This document shows, in pieces, positions 15,791 through 22,648 of a stretch of DNA of 64,000 nt (the first letter of the stretch is position 1; each line of letters opens with the position of its first letter). Below the pieces are notes generated by a model. That model saw only the letters and a list, made by a program, of their open reading frames with translations, did no database searches and was not told the origin of the DNA. The stretch is from Bacillus mycoides (GTDB taxonomy: Bacteria > Bacillota > Bacilli > Bacillales > Bacillaceae_G). The translations under genes were made by a program, and so were the position numbers. Where the stretch lies: contig NZ_LXLV01000012.1 of assembly GCF_001757995.1 (NCBI RefSeq), positions 1-64,000 of the forward strand, given 5' to 3'.

Positions 15791-17105
15791 ATTTTGTAGA
15801 AACTTCACCTTCAGTTTCTGTTTGCGGAATAAAGTATCCGACTATACCACCAATTATTGCTGGAACAATCCAGCCAATACCTAATTCATAAAAAGGAATT
15901 GCGTGTACGATATTAGCGATAAAACTTGGTATCATTCCCACATTATCAAGTGCATGAATACAGCTAATAAGGAATGCGGCAATCATCGCTCCGATATAGA
16001 CAGAAGGTTTACGTTTCGTATATTTATCAATAAATGATACGAAAATTAAAATGATTGTAATTGGGTACAAAATAATTAATACAGGTAATGTAATTTTAAT
16101 TAATAAACTTAATCCTAAGTTTGAAATAATGAAGCTAAAGATACAAACGTATAGTACAAGCTTCTTATATGAAACATTTGTTAGTACTGTTGTGAAATAG
16201 TTGGCGAATGCACTTACAACACCGATTGCAGTCGTTAAACAAGCAGCTATAATTGCGATGCTTAATAAAATGTTACCGCTTGTCCCAAAGAATTGATACA
16301 TAACAGTTGCTAATAGTTGACCGCCATTTTCGAATTGTCCTAAGTTTCCGTTTGAAGCGCCGATATAACCGAGTAAGAAATAAACAATTGTTAAGAAAAG
16401 GGCAGCAATGCTTCCGCAAATAATTGTATATTTCGCAATGGATTTCTTATCTTGTATACCGTTTTGGCGAATTGCATTTACAACAATTGTTGATAATACG
16501 AGAGCTCCGATTGCATCTAATGTTAAAAAGCCTTCGAGAAATCCTTTGAAAAATGGGATTTCTTTATAGTCACCAATAGGTTCTGCAAACGATCCTGGTG
16601 AAAGAATCGCCTTTGTTGCCATAATTGCAATAATTCCAAGTAAAATTGGCGTTAATATTTTTCCGATATGATCTACTAATTTGGATGGATTTAATGATAA
16701 GAAGTAGACGACTGTAAAGAAAATAGCACTAAAGACTAACATAGAATACCATTGGTCCGGGAAGAGTGGTGCGATTCCAATTTCGTAAGATACAGTTCCA
16801 GTTCGTGGAATAACAAATAGTGGGCCGATTGAAAGATAAATAATGATAGCGAATACTGCTGCGAATTTTGGATGAACACGGCTTGCTAAAGTATTAAAAC
16901 TACCACCGGCAAGGGCAACAGCGACGATAGCAAGTAAAGATAAACCGACGTCTGTAATAATAAATCCTGTAATGGAAACCCACATATTTTCTCCGGAAGA
17001 AAGACCAAGAAGGGGCGGGAAAATCATATTACCAGCACCGAAGAAAACTGCGAATAATAATAAACTAATCGAAAGTATTTGCGCTGGTTTTAAAGTTGTA
17101 CGCAT
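15789..17105 (-). CDS. brnQ: Branched-chain amino acid:cation symporter BrnQ
   Basis: A 438-residue symporter with about twelve membrane helices and the LIVCS-family signature FAVFFGAGNMIFPPLLG at the N-terminus. It imports leucine, isoleucine and valine with Na+ or H+. It is a single-gene unit. In Bacillus such genes are often repressed by CodY; AATTTTAAAAATATT at 17207-17221, about 100 bp upstream, matches the 15-base CodY motif with three mismatches, which is suggestive only. No T-box was seen in the 217-bp upstream gap. Confidence 0.93.
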   Translation of the reverse strand: MRTTLKPAQILSISLLLFAVFFGAGNMIFPPLLGLSSGENMWVSITGFIITDVGLSLLAIVAVALAGGSFNTLASRVHPKFAAVFAIIIYLSIGPLFVIPRTGTVSYEIGIAPLFPDQWYSMLVFSAIFFTVVYFLSLNPSKLVDHIGKILTPILLGIIAIMATKAILSPGSFAEPIGDYKEIPFFKGFLEGFLTLDAIGALVLSTIVVNAIRQNGIQDKKSIAKYTIICGSIAALFLTIVYFLLGYIGASNGNLGQFENGGQLLATVMYQFFGTSGNILLSIAIIAACLTTAIGVVSAFANYFTTVLTNVSYKKLVLYVCIFSFIISNLGLSLLIKITLPVLIILYPITIILIFVSFIDKYTKRKPSVYIGAMIAAFLISCIHALDNVGMIPSFIANIVHAIPFYELGIGWIVPAIIGGIVGYFIPQTETEGEVSTK

Positions 17106-17322
17106 ATAAAGAAAATCCTCCTAATGAGTATTTTTGTCGAAAATTCAAATAATTTGTCGAGTAACTGTTATTATTTTAAAGGTCTGATGACTAGAAAGCA
17201 ATAGGGAATTTTAAAAATATTAAAAAATAATGCATTAAATTGAATAAATATACTATTTATATGTTAATTAGGAAGGATTTAACTTTGAACATAAAAAAAC
17301 ACATATCGCTAGGATACGTGTA

Positions 17323-17892
17323 TTAAAAATAAATCTTTTGATCGCGTTCTTCTTTTAAAATTTCAACTGCTTCCCGGAAACGTTGTGAATGGACAATTTC
17401 TCGTTCACGTAAGAAGCGTAGGCTGTCATTTATATCTGGATCATCGGATAAATTAATGAGCCATTGATATGTTGCGCGTGCTTTTTCTTCAGCGGCAATA
17501 TCCTCATATAAATCTGCGATAGGGTCTCCTTTTGCTTGAATGTAAGTAGCAGTAAAGGGAACGCCACCAGCATTATGATAAAACAACGCACTATCATGAT
17601 TAGCGTATTGTGCGTCTAATCCAGCAACTTTCATTTGTTCAGGTGTTGCATCTTTTGTTAATTTATAAATCATTGTAGCAATCATTTCTAGATGTGCGAA
17701 CTCTTCGGTACCAATATCGGTCAGTAAACCAACAACCTTGTCAGGAATCGTATAACGTTGATTTAAGTAACGGAGGGCAGCAGCTAGTTCACCGTCCGCG
17801 CCACCGTACTGTTCAACTAGTAATTTTGCGAGTGCTGGATTGCAAGTTCCTACTTTAACAGGGTATTGTAATTTTTTTTCATAAATCCACAT
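17323..17892 (-). CDS. cotJC: Spore coat protein CotJC (manganese-catalase-like)
   Basis: A 189-residue ferritin-like protein of the manganese catalase family. The di-metal ligands are visible as Glu in DGELAAALRY, Glu/His in EEFAHLEMI, Glu in AAEEKARATY and Glu/His in EREIVHSQRF. It is deposited in the spore coat, where it may protect against peroxide. It is shorter than full manganese catalases (about 270-300 residues) because the C-terminal extension is absent, as in other CotJC proteins. It is the third gene of cotJABC, 12 bp after cotJB. Confidence 0.95.
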   Translation of the reverse strand: MWIYEKKLQYPVKVGTCNPALAKLLVEQYGGADGELAAALRYLNQRYTIPDKVVGLLTDIGTEEFAHLEMIATMIYKLTKDATPEQMKVAGLDAQYANHDSALFYHNAGGVPFTATYIQAKGDPIADLYEDIAAEEKARATYQWLINLSDDPDINDSLRFLREREIVHSQRFREAVEILKEERDQKIYF

Positions 17893-17904
17893 AGTTTCTC
17901 TCCT

Positions 17905-18180
17905 TTATATTTGCCATGGCCAAGGACCTTTGCTCCATTCCCAAGGAGCATTAGAATAGCTATTTCCAAACTGTTGGAGTGGTCCGTATTTTTCTTCCAT
18001 CTTTTGTTTTAATACCCTTCGTTTATAGGAGAAATCATTAAATTGATTAATCGCAGCGGTGTCATCTGGATGTGTATCTAAATAAAGAGTTAGTTCAACT
18101 AGTACAAAGTCTATTTCTTGAAGCTCCAGTAAAAGCTGATAATATTCTTCTGGTAGCGATTGAGTCACGTCAGTAGTCAC
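17905..18180 (-). CDS. cotJB: Spore coat protein CotJB
   Basis: A 91-residue helical protein (EEYYQLLLELQEIDFVLVELTLYLDTHPDD) ending in the Trp-rich WEWSKGPWPWQI typical of CotJB. It is needed with CotJA and CotJC for their assembly into the inner coat in B. subtilis. The GTG start overlaps the cotJA stop (GTGA), indicating coupled translation. Confidence 0.93.
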   Translation of the reverse strand: MTTDVTQSLPEEYYQLLLELQEIDFVLVELTLYLDTHPDDTAAINQFNDFSYKRRVLKQKMEEKYGPLQQFGNSYSNAPWEWSKGPWPWQI

Positions 18181-18392
18181 CGCCCTTTTTTATAAGGATT
18201 TTCATAATAGTCATAAAAAACAGGCCATAAAGTCCCTTTTTGTAGTGCTTCTTTTGGTGTGAATTGCGGTAAATTTGGCGGTTGAAAACCTAAAAATAAA
18301 TGAGGAGGAGTAGAATAATATTTTTTTCCGATAGGAGGACAAGGATCGAGAGGGCTATGATATGGAACGAATGATCTCACATATTTATTCAT
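18177..18392 (-). CDS. cotJA: Spore coat protein CotJA
   Basis: A 71-residue Pro/Tyr-rich coat protein (YHSPLDPCPPIGKKYYSTPPHLFLGFQPP is split here only as motif: SPLDPCPPIG and GFQPPNLPQF). First gene of cotJABC. Start ATG at 18392 follows AAGGAGG. A sigma-E-like promoter lies about 35 bp further upstream, consistent with mother-cell expression. Confidence 0.93.
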   Translation of the reverse strand: MNKYVRSFVPYHSPLDPCPPIGKKYYSTPPHLFLGFQPPNLPQFTPKEALQKGTLWPVFYDYYENPYKKGR

Positions 18393-18424
18393 GAATAAAC
18401 CTCCTTAAATCTTCATCACTACGT

Positions 18425-18455
18425 ATTGTATTCAGACATAATAGGCATTTATGAC
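18425..18455 (-). promoter_or_regulatory. Sigma-E-like promoter of cotJABC
   Basis: On the minus strand GTCATAAA (18448-18455) and AATACAAT (18425-18432) are separated by 15 bp. The -10 matches the sigma-E form CATACANT at seven of eight positions, and the -35 carries the expected ATA core. cotJ is sigma-E dependent in B. subtilis. Confidence 0.6.
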
Positions 18456-18491
18456 ACATATAAAAAAGTAATAGGTACAGGGGGAATGTAT

Positions 18492-18845
18492 GTGGAACAA
18501 TTCATTGTATTAGAAGTGAAGAATTTAAAAGAAACTTTGTATTTTTACGAAGGAATTTTAGGCATAATACCTAGTTCAGAAAGGCCGCAACTAGATATAA
18601 CAGGGGTTTGGTATGATGCTGATTCAACGAGAATTAGTTTTGTTATGAATCGAAATTTAGGTGGAAGGGACAAGAATGTTACAGATTTATGTAATGTTCT
18701 AACATTTTCAATTTCTAACATAGAGAACTTAAAAAAGAGGTTAGTGTTTTATAAAATTGTATATATAGAAAATGAATGTGAGAAGAGTATTGTAGTACAA
18801 GACCCAGATGGATATAAACTTCAAGTGATAGAGAAGGATGAATAA
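18492..18845 (+). CDS. VOC (glyoxalase/bleomycin-resistance) superfamily protein
   Basis: A 117-residue single-module VOC protein with the paired beta-alpha-beta-beta-beta pattern: FIVLEVKNLKETLYFYEGIL at the start and VQDPDGYKLQVIE at the end. VOC members include isomerases, dioxygenases and antibiotic-binding proteins; the substrate here is unknown. I choose GTG at 18492, seven bases after AGGGGG. The ATG at 18486 is only 1-2 bases from that site, and a TTG at 18426 has no site. It is divergent from cotJABC. Confidence 0.75.
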   Translation: MEQFIVLEVKNLKETLYFYEGILGIIPSSERPQLDITGVWYDADSTRISFVMNRNLGGRDKNVTDLCNVLTFSISNIENLKKRLVFYKIVYIENECEKSIVVQDPDGYKLQVIEKDE

Positions 18846-18859
18846 ACGGAGGGGATTTG

Positions 18860-19639
18860 GTGGAGAGAAATTATGAAGAAAGTGCGTTGTTTGAGCATAA
18901 ATTTTGGCTAAAGGTGCTTAGTGATCATGCACAATTTTTACTTGATGCGTTAGCTCCCAAGGAGAAGGAAGATATAAAGAAAGCTACTTATTTTGTTGAG
19001 ATATTTACGGACTTTCTAAATAAAATTCATACTGTTAATCTCATTGCATTTTCAAAAGAGGCAGAGCGAGCTGCTAAGGAGATTCGGAAGTTTAAATTAA
19101 ATATTATACAGAAACAGTTGGAAGGAAAAATTACCATTCATTTTACTCCAACTTTTATTAATCATATGGTAAACGAAGTAGAGGAGTATATCACGGTGTT
19201 AGAGTTTTTAAAGAAAGGGGAAGTTCCACCTGTTTTTCATGAATTGCATTACCATCTCGTTTGGTTAACGGATGCAGCTGGTCATGCGGGTTCTATTTCT
19301 GGTGGGTTAGATCTTGTTGAAAAAAGATTGAAAGAGAAGAGTGAAGAATTCACGAAGCACTTTGAACAATTTTACTTAAAAGCGGTTGAAATGACCGGGT
19401 ATTTACGGGCAGAGCTTCACCACTTTCCTGCGTTAAAGAAGTTTACAAAAGATGTTTCACTTGAGTTGAAATTATTTTCGCATTTTTTACATGAAGTTGA
19501 AGAATTGGAGTTATCGAATGAAATATTAAGCTCATTATCAGCGAGAATGGCAGATCATATGGCAAGAGAGGAATGTTATTATTTATTAAAATTAGCTCTA
19601 TCATCTGGGCTCGAAATGCCGAAATGTAATCCGCTTTAA
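18860..19639 (+). CDS. DUF2935 family protein (ferritin/hemerythrin-like helical bundle)
   Basis: A 259-residue soluble all-helical protein of the DUF2935 family, made of two similar four-helix repeats. Each carries acidic/His positions suited to metal binding, for example SALFEHKFWLKVLSDHAQF near the start and ADHMAREECYYLLKL near the end. The function is unknown; the family is common in spore formers. GTG at 18860 is chosen because GGAGGGG lies five bases before it; the TTG three bases upstream is too close. It sits next to a manganese riboswitch and a manganese-catalase-like coat gene, so a metal role is an attractive guess. Confidence 0.75.
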   Translation: MERNYEESALFEHKFWLKVLSDHAQFLLDALAPKEKEDIKKATYFVEIFTDFLNKIHTVNLIAFSKEAERAAKEIRKFKLNIIQKQLEGKITIHFTPTFINHMVNEVEEYITVLEFLKKGEVPPVFHELHYHLVWLTDAAGHAGSISGGLDLVEKRLKEKSEEFTKHFEQFYLKAVEMTGYLRAELHHFPALKKFTKDVSLELKLFSHFLHEVEELELSNEILSSLSARMADHMAREECYYLLKLALSSGLEMPKCNPL

Positions 19640-19682
19640 AGAACAAAAGGTCGATTTCATTTGACCTCTTGTTCTTTTTTAT
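19639..19682 (+). terminator. Terminator of the DUF2935 gene
   Basis: AAGAACAAAAGGTC pairs with GACCTCTTGTTCTT (one mismatch), then TTTT; starts at the stop codon. Confidence 0.85.
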
Positions 19683-19810
19683 TTTTGCTTGTTTAATACT
19701 TGCCTGTAATGTCTCTATAATATTGATGAAGTTTGGAGCTGGAGAGCTAGAGACATAAAATATATTGACAAGCCCTCCAAAATATTTTAATGTGATTGTA
19801 TAAAATTGTG

Positions 19811-19975
19811 TATCTAAAGGGGAGTAACTTATTACAGTAAAGTCGTCATTACAGGGAGAAACCCTCGGCTTTATTGGCAACGATTTCGTTGTTAGTGAGA
19901 CCTTTACCAGCAATGGTAAAGGCCCCTTATTGTCTTTTTTAGGACCCTTACCATATTTGGTAGGGTCCTTTTTGT
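19811..19975 (+). ncRNA. yybP-ykoY (Mn2+-sensing) riboswitch with terminator
   Basis: Conserved elements occur in order: AAAGGGGAGTA (19816-19826), AGTCGTCATTACAGGGAG, ACCCTCGGCTTT, TTGGCAACGAT, and GTGAGACCTTTACC (about 19895-19909), with the closing strand CCCCTT at 19923-19928 pairing to AAGGGG. These match the yybP-ykoY aptamer, an RNA that binds Mn2+ and usually turns genes on. An intrinsic terminator follows at 19941-19975 (AGGACCCTTACCA/TGGTAGGGTCCT, then TTTTT). It lies 22 bp before the DUF1232 gene, so the controlled operon is DUF1232-dedA. Confidence 0.9.
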
Positions 19976-19997
19976 ATACAAAGAGAGGAGCTAGAAA

Positions 19998-20279
19998 ATG
20001 AAAAAACTTATTAGTAGATTAAGAGTCGTATTTCATGTCCGCCGTTTTGTTCCATTTTTATTTGACTTTTTTACTTCAAAAGAGGTTTCCATAAAGAAGA
20101 AAATCTTATCTATTGCTTTTTTAGTTGGTTACGTTGCTATGCCGCTCGATTTAATTCCAGACTTCCTGCCGTTTATCGGTATTTTAGATGATATTGGAAT
20201 TGTGTTATTCATTTTGAACCGAATTGTAAAGATGGCACCAGTTCAATTGCAAGAAAAGCATAATGTGAATATAGGATAG
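19998..20279 (+). CDS. DUF1232 (YkvA-family) small membrane protein
   Basis: A 93-residue protein with the DUF1232 core AFLVGYVAMPLDLIPDFLPFIGILDDIGIV (quoted motifs: GYVAMPLDLIPDFLP and GILDDIGIVL), forming one or two membrane-associated helices after a basic N-terminus. The biochemical role is unknown. It directly follows the Mn2+ riboswitch and precedes dedA by 11 bp, so it should be induced by manganese. A role in metal or membrane-lipid homeostasis is inferred from context. Start ATG follows AGAGGAG. Confidence 0.88.
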   Translation: MKKLISRLRVVFHVRRFVPFLFDFFTSKEVSIKKKILSIAFLVGYVAMPLDLIPDFLPFIGILDDIGIVLFILNRIVKMAPVQLQEKHNVNIG

Positions 20280-20290
20280 GGGTTAAAAGT

Positions 20291-20896
20291 ATGGAGCAAA
20301 TTATTTTAGATATAATTGACTATTTAAAGCAGTTTTCTTATTTTGGAGTTGTGTTAGCTTTAACTTTTGAGTTTATTCCAGCAGAGGTAGTTTTGCCGCT
20401 TGTTGGGTATTGGGTGTACGAGGGAGATATGAATTTTTGGCTTGCGGTGTTAGCCGGAACACTTGGTGGAACGACAGGACCATTAACGTTATATGCGCTC
20501 GGTTATTACGGCGGGCGCCCTGTATTGGTGAAATACGGTAAATATTTCTTCATTAAAGAAGAACAAATTCAAAAAGCAGATGATTTCTTTGAGAAATATG
20601 GACCGGTTGTAGCATTTGTTGGACGCTTCGTTCCGGGAGTTCGAACGCTTATTTCCATTCCATGTGGTATGGCGAAAATGAACATATGGAAATTTAGCAT
20701 ATATACATTTGTAGCAATGTTCCCGTTAACGACTTTGTATATTTATTTTGGAATGAAATTAGGTCCGCATTGGGAAAAAGCAGCGGGTGTTGTTGGACAA
20801 TATATGTTACCTATATTAGTGGTCGTTCTTATTGTTGTAGGTAGTATCTTTATCTATAAATTTATGAAAAAACGAAACAAAACTGAATCTATTTAG
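20291..20896 (+). CDS. DedA-family membrane protein
   Basis: A 201-residue DedA/SNARE-associated (VTT) protein with about five hydrophobic segments. Family landmarks are the membrane-entry acidic motif FEFIPAEVVLPLVG near residue 30 and VGRFVPGVRTLISIPCGMAKM near 110-130, with the essential-type Arg residues. Some DedA proteins flip undecaprenyl phosphate or phospholipids and depend on the proton motive force. It is the second gene of the riboswitch-controlled operon and the upstream neighbour of ena1A. Confidence 0.9.
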   Translation: MEQIILDIIDYLKQFSYFGVVLALTFEFIPAEVVLPLVGYWVYEGDMNFWLAVLAGTLGGTTGPLTLYALGYYGGRPVLVKYGKYFFIKEEQIQKADDFFEKYGPVVAFVGRFVPGVRTLISIPCGMAKMNIWKFSIYTFVAMFPLTTLYIYFGMKLGPHWEKAAGVVGQYMLPILVVVLIVVGSIFIYKFMKKRNKTESI

Positions 20897-21005
20897 TTAA
20901 TAGCACTAAGGTGTGATTATTTTTTGAAAATGGATGAATAGTACAGGCAAAAGACTCTGAGGGACATACACATATAAAGAATAAAAAAGAAAGAAGGGAA
21001 AGACT

Positions 21006-21386
21006 ATGTCTTGTGAGTGCTCAGGAACAGTTTTAACGTGTTGTCCGGATAATAGTAATAACTTCGTCTAAGATAAAGTATGTAATCCATGGTCTAGTGC
21101 TGCCGCTAGTACGTTTACTGTGTATGCGAATAATGTGAATCAAAATATTATTGGTACAGGCTATTTAACTTACGATGTCGGGCCGGGAGCGAGTCCTGCA
21201 AACCAAATTACAGTGAACGTACTAGATTCAGGCGGAGGAACAATTCAAACATTTACCGTTTCTGAAGGAACAAGTATTGCGTTTACGTTCCGTCGTTTTA
21301 ATATTATTCAAATTACGACGCCAGCTACACCACTAGGGACGTATCAAGGTGAATTTTGTATTACGACACGTTATTTAATTTCATAG
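21006..21386 (+). pseudogene. ena1A: Endospore appendage subunit Ena1A (DUF3992), interrupted by an in-frame stop
   Basis: Reading from ATG 21006 gives MSCECSGTVLTCCPDNSNNF then Val and TAA at 21069-21071 (codon 22), after which the same frame continues with DKVCNPWSS and runs unbroken to 21386. The downstream part is a full DUF3992 domain (for example YANNVNQNIIGTGYL, FTFRRFNIIQI, GEFCITTRYLIS). The paralogue at 21403 has Gln at the stop position (VQDKVC), so a CAA to TAA change explains it. The N-terminal Cys-rich connector that crosslinks subunits in the fibre lies before the stop, so any product from the internal GTG at 21120 would lack it. RBS AAGAAGGG precedes the ATG. Sequencing error is the main alternative. 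Confidence 0.85.
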
Positions 21387-21402
21387 AGAGGGGAAAAATA
21401 AG

Positions 21403-21756
21403 ATGGGGAATTGTAGTACTAATCTTTCATGCTGTGCAAATTCGCAAAAAACGATAGTTCAAGATAAAGTTTGTATTGACTGGACAGCAGCAGCTGCTGC
21501 TGAAGTAATTTATGCAGATAATATTGCTCAAGATATTTATGCATCGGGGTATTTGAAAGTAGCTACTGGTACTGGTCCTGTTACGATTGTGTTTTATAGT
21601 GGTGGTATAGCAGGGACTGCATTGGAAACAATTGTTGTTGCAAGTGGAAGTAGCGCATCTTTTACAGTTCGTCGTTTTGATACTGTTACAATTCTTGGGA
21701 CAGCAGCTGCAGAAACAGGAGAATTTTGCATGACGATTCGTTATGCTTTATCATAG
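21403..21756 (+). CDS. ena1B: S-type endospore appendage subunit Ena1B (DUF3992)
   Basis: A 117-residue DUF3992 protein close to the described Ena1B: N-terminal connector MGNCSTNLSCCANSQKT with paired cysteines, then a jelly-roll beta domain (KVCIDWTAAAAAE, ADNIAQDIYASGYLKV, SFTVRRFDTVTILGTAA, GEFCMTIRYALS). In S-type Ena fibres the N-terminal cysteines form disulfides with neighbouring subunits, giving very stable spore-surface pili. No signal peptide, as expected for a mother-cell product. It starts 16 bp after ena1A and shares its transcript; a terminator follows. Confidence 0.95.
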   Translation: MGNCSTNLSCCANSQKTIVQDKVCIDWTAAAAAEVIYADNIAQDIYASGYLKVATGTGPVTIVFYSGGIAGTALETIVVASGSSASFTVRRFDTVTILGTAAAETGEFCMTIRYALS

Positions 21757-21775
21757 GATATTATAATATTGTAAT

Positions 21776-21815
21776 AAAAAAACGTGCAAACTATTTCGTA
21801 GTTTGCACGTTTTTT
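21776..21815. terminator. Terminator after ena1B
   Basis: AACGTGCAAACTA TTTCG TAGTTTGCACGTT: a perfect 13-bp stem flanked by A and T runs, between convergent ena1B and ena1C. Confidence 0.9.
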
Positions 21816-21873
21816 AGTGAACTTTTGGACATTTTACAAAAGTAATGGTTGTTTGTAGATAAAAATAATGCAA

Positions 21874-22338
21874 TCATACGCAATCTAGCTTTGATTTGCA
21901 ATAAGTGAGTTGGATACAGTAGCGTCCCTCTATATAAATAGAAGGATCTGTTGGAATATCTATTATCGAAACAGATTGTAAATTAGATCCTGTGTATGAA
22001 AATGTATTACCTGGTAAAACGGTGAAAGTACTTATAGTATTGCCTACTATTTGTACGAATAAAGCATTTGTACTATTCCTATTGTTATATACAGATATAG
22101 TGCCGGAAACTGAGATAACTCCATTGGATTCCCAAAGTTTTAATGTTTGATAGGTTTGTTTTAGTTGTCTTTGGGAAACTGGAATAAAATCATTTGAGAT
22201 AAATATATTACCGGCGAATTCATTTGTAACAAGTTCAGCATTGCATGTAGGAGGTGGTGGAATTGGAGGGCAAGGACATGTCGGTTGACAGATGATAGAT
22301 AAAGGAGCAAAGCAACCAATTTTTTTATGGGGTTTCAA
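21874..22338 (-). CDS. ena1C: Endospore appendage subunit Ena1C (DUF3992)
   Basis: A 154-residue protein with an N-terminal Cys/Pro-rich stretch ([12 protein letters not shown], about 21-32) followed by a DUF3992-like beta domain ([50 protein letters not shown]). The length and convergent position next to ena1B fit Ena1C, the third gene needed for S-type appendages; its position in the fibre is not settled to my knowledge. TTG start at 22338 follows AAAAGGAGGGG. It has its own promoter region toward 22400, so its timing can differ from ena1AB. Confidence 0.85.
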   Translation of the reverse strand: MKPHKKIGCFAPLSIICQPTCPCPPIPPPPTCNAELVTNEFAGNIFISNDFIPVSQRQLKQTYQTLKLWESNGVISVSGTISVYNNRNSTNALFVQIVGNTISTFTVLPGNTFSYTGSNLQSVSIIDIPTDPSIYIEGRYCIQLTYCKSKLDCV

Positions 22339-22524
22339 TAGGGTCCCCTCCTTTTGAAATGGTGTTTACTATTATTAAATGTAACAGCATGGCCGATGTG
22401 TTAAGAATGGACAAAAAAAATAAAATCGTGATAGTTTCATAGGCTCATACCTCGTAATAGTTTTTATAGGGAAAAGTTAGTTGTCTATTAGACAAAAAGT
22501 GCTTTTTTTATGTAAATGTGGCAT

Positions 22525-22563
22525 TTAACATAAAATTAACTGTATATTTACAAAAATTTAAAC
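22525..22563 (+). promoter_or_regulatory. PhoP-box-like array upstream of the metallophosphoesterase gene
   Basis: Four six-base units, TTAACA (22525), TTAACT (22536), TTTACA (22547) and TTAAAC (22558), follow each other at exact 11-bp steps. This is the pattern of Bacillus PhoP sites (TT-A-C-A units with 4-6 bp spacers). Possible -10 elements are TAATAT at 22591 and TACAAT at 22605. The gene starts at 22649. Confidence 0.6.
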
Positions 22564-22648
22564 AAAATAAATTTTTAGTTTAAACGAAGTTAATATACGT
22601 TCGATACAATAACCAGTGTAATTAATTTAGTATATGAGGAGGATTCAC

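Noticed and set aside
17207-17221. CodY box before brnQ
   Set aside because: Three mismatches to the consensus in an AT-rich region; kept only as a remark in the brnQ entry.
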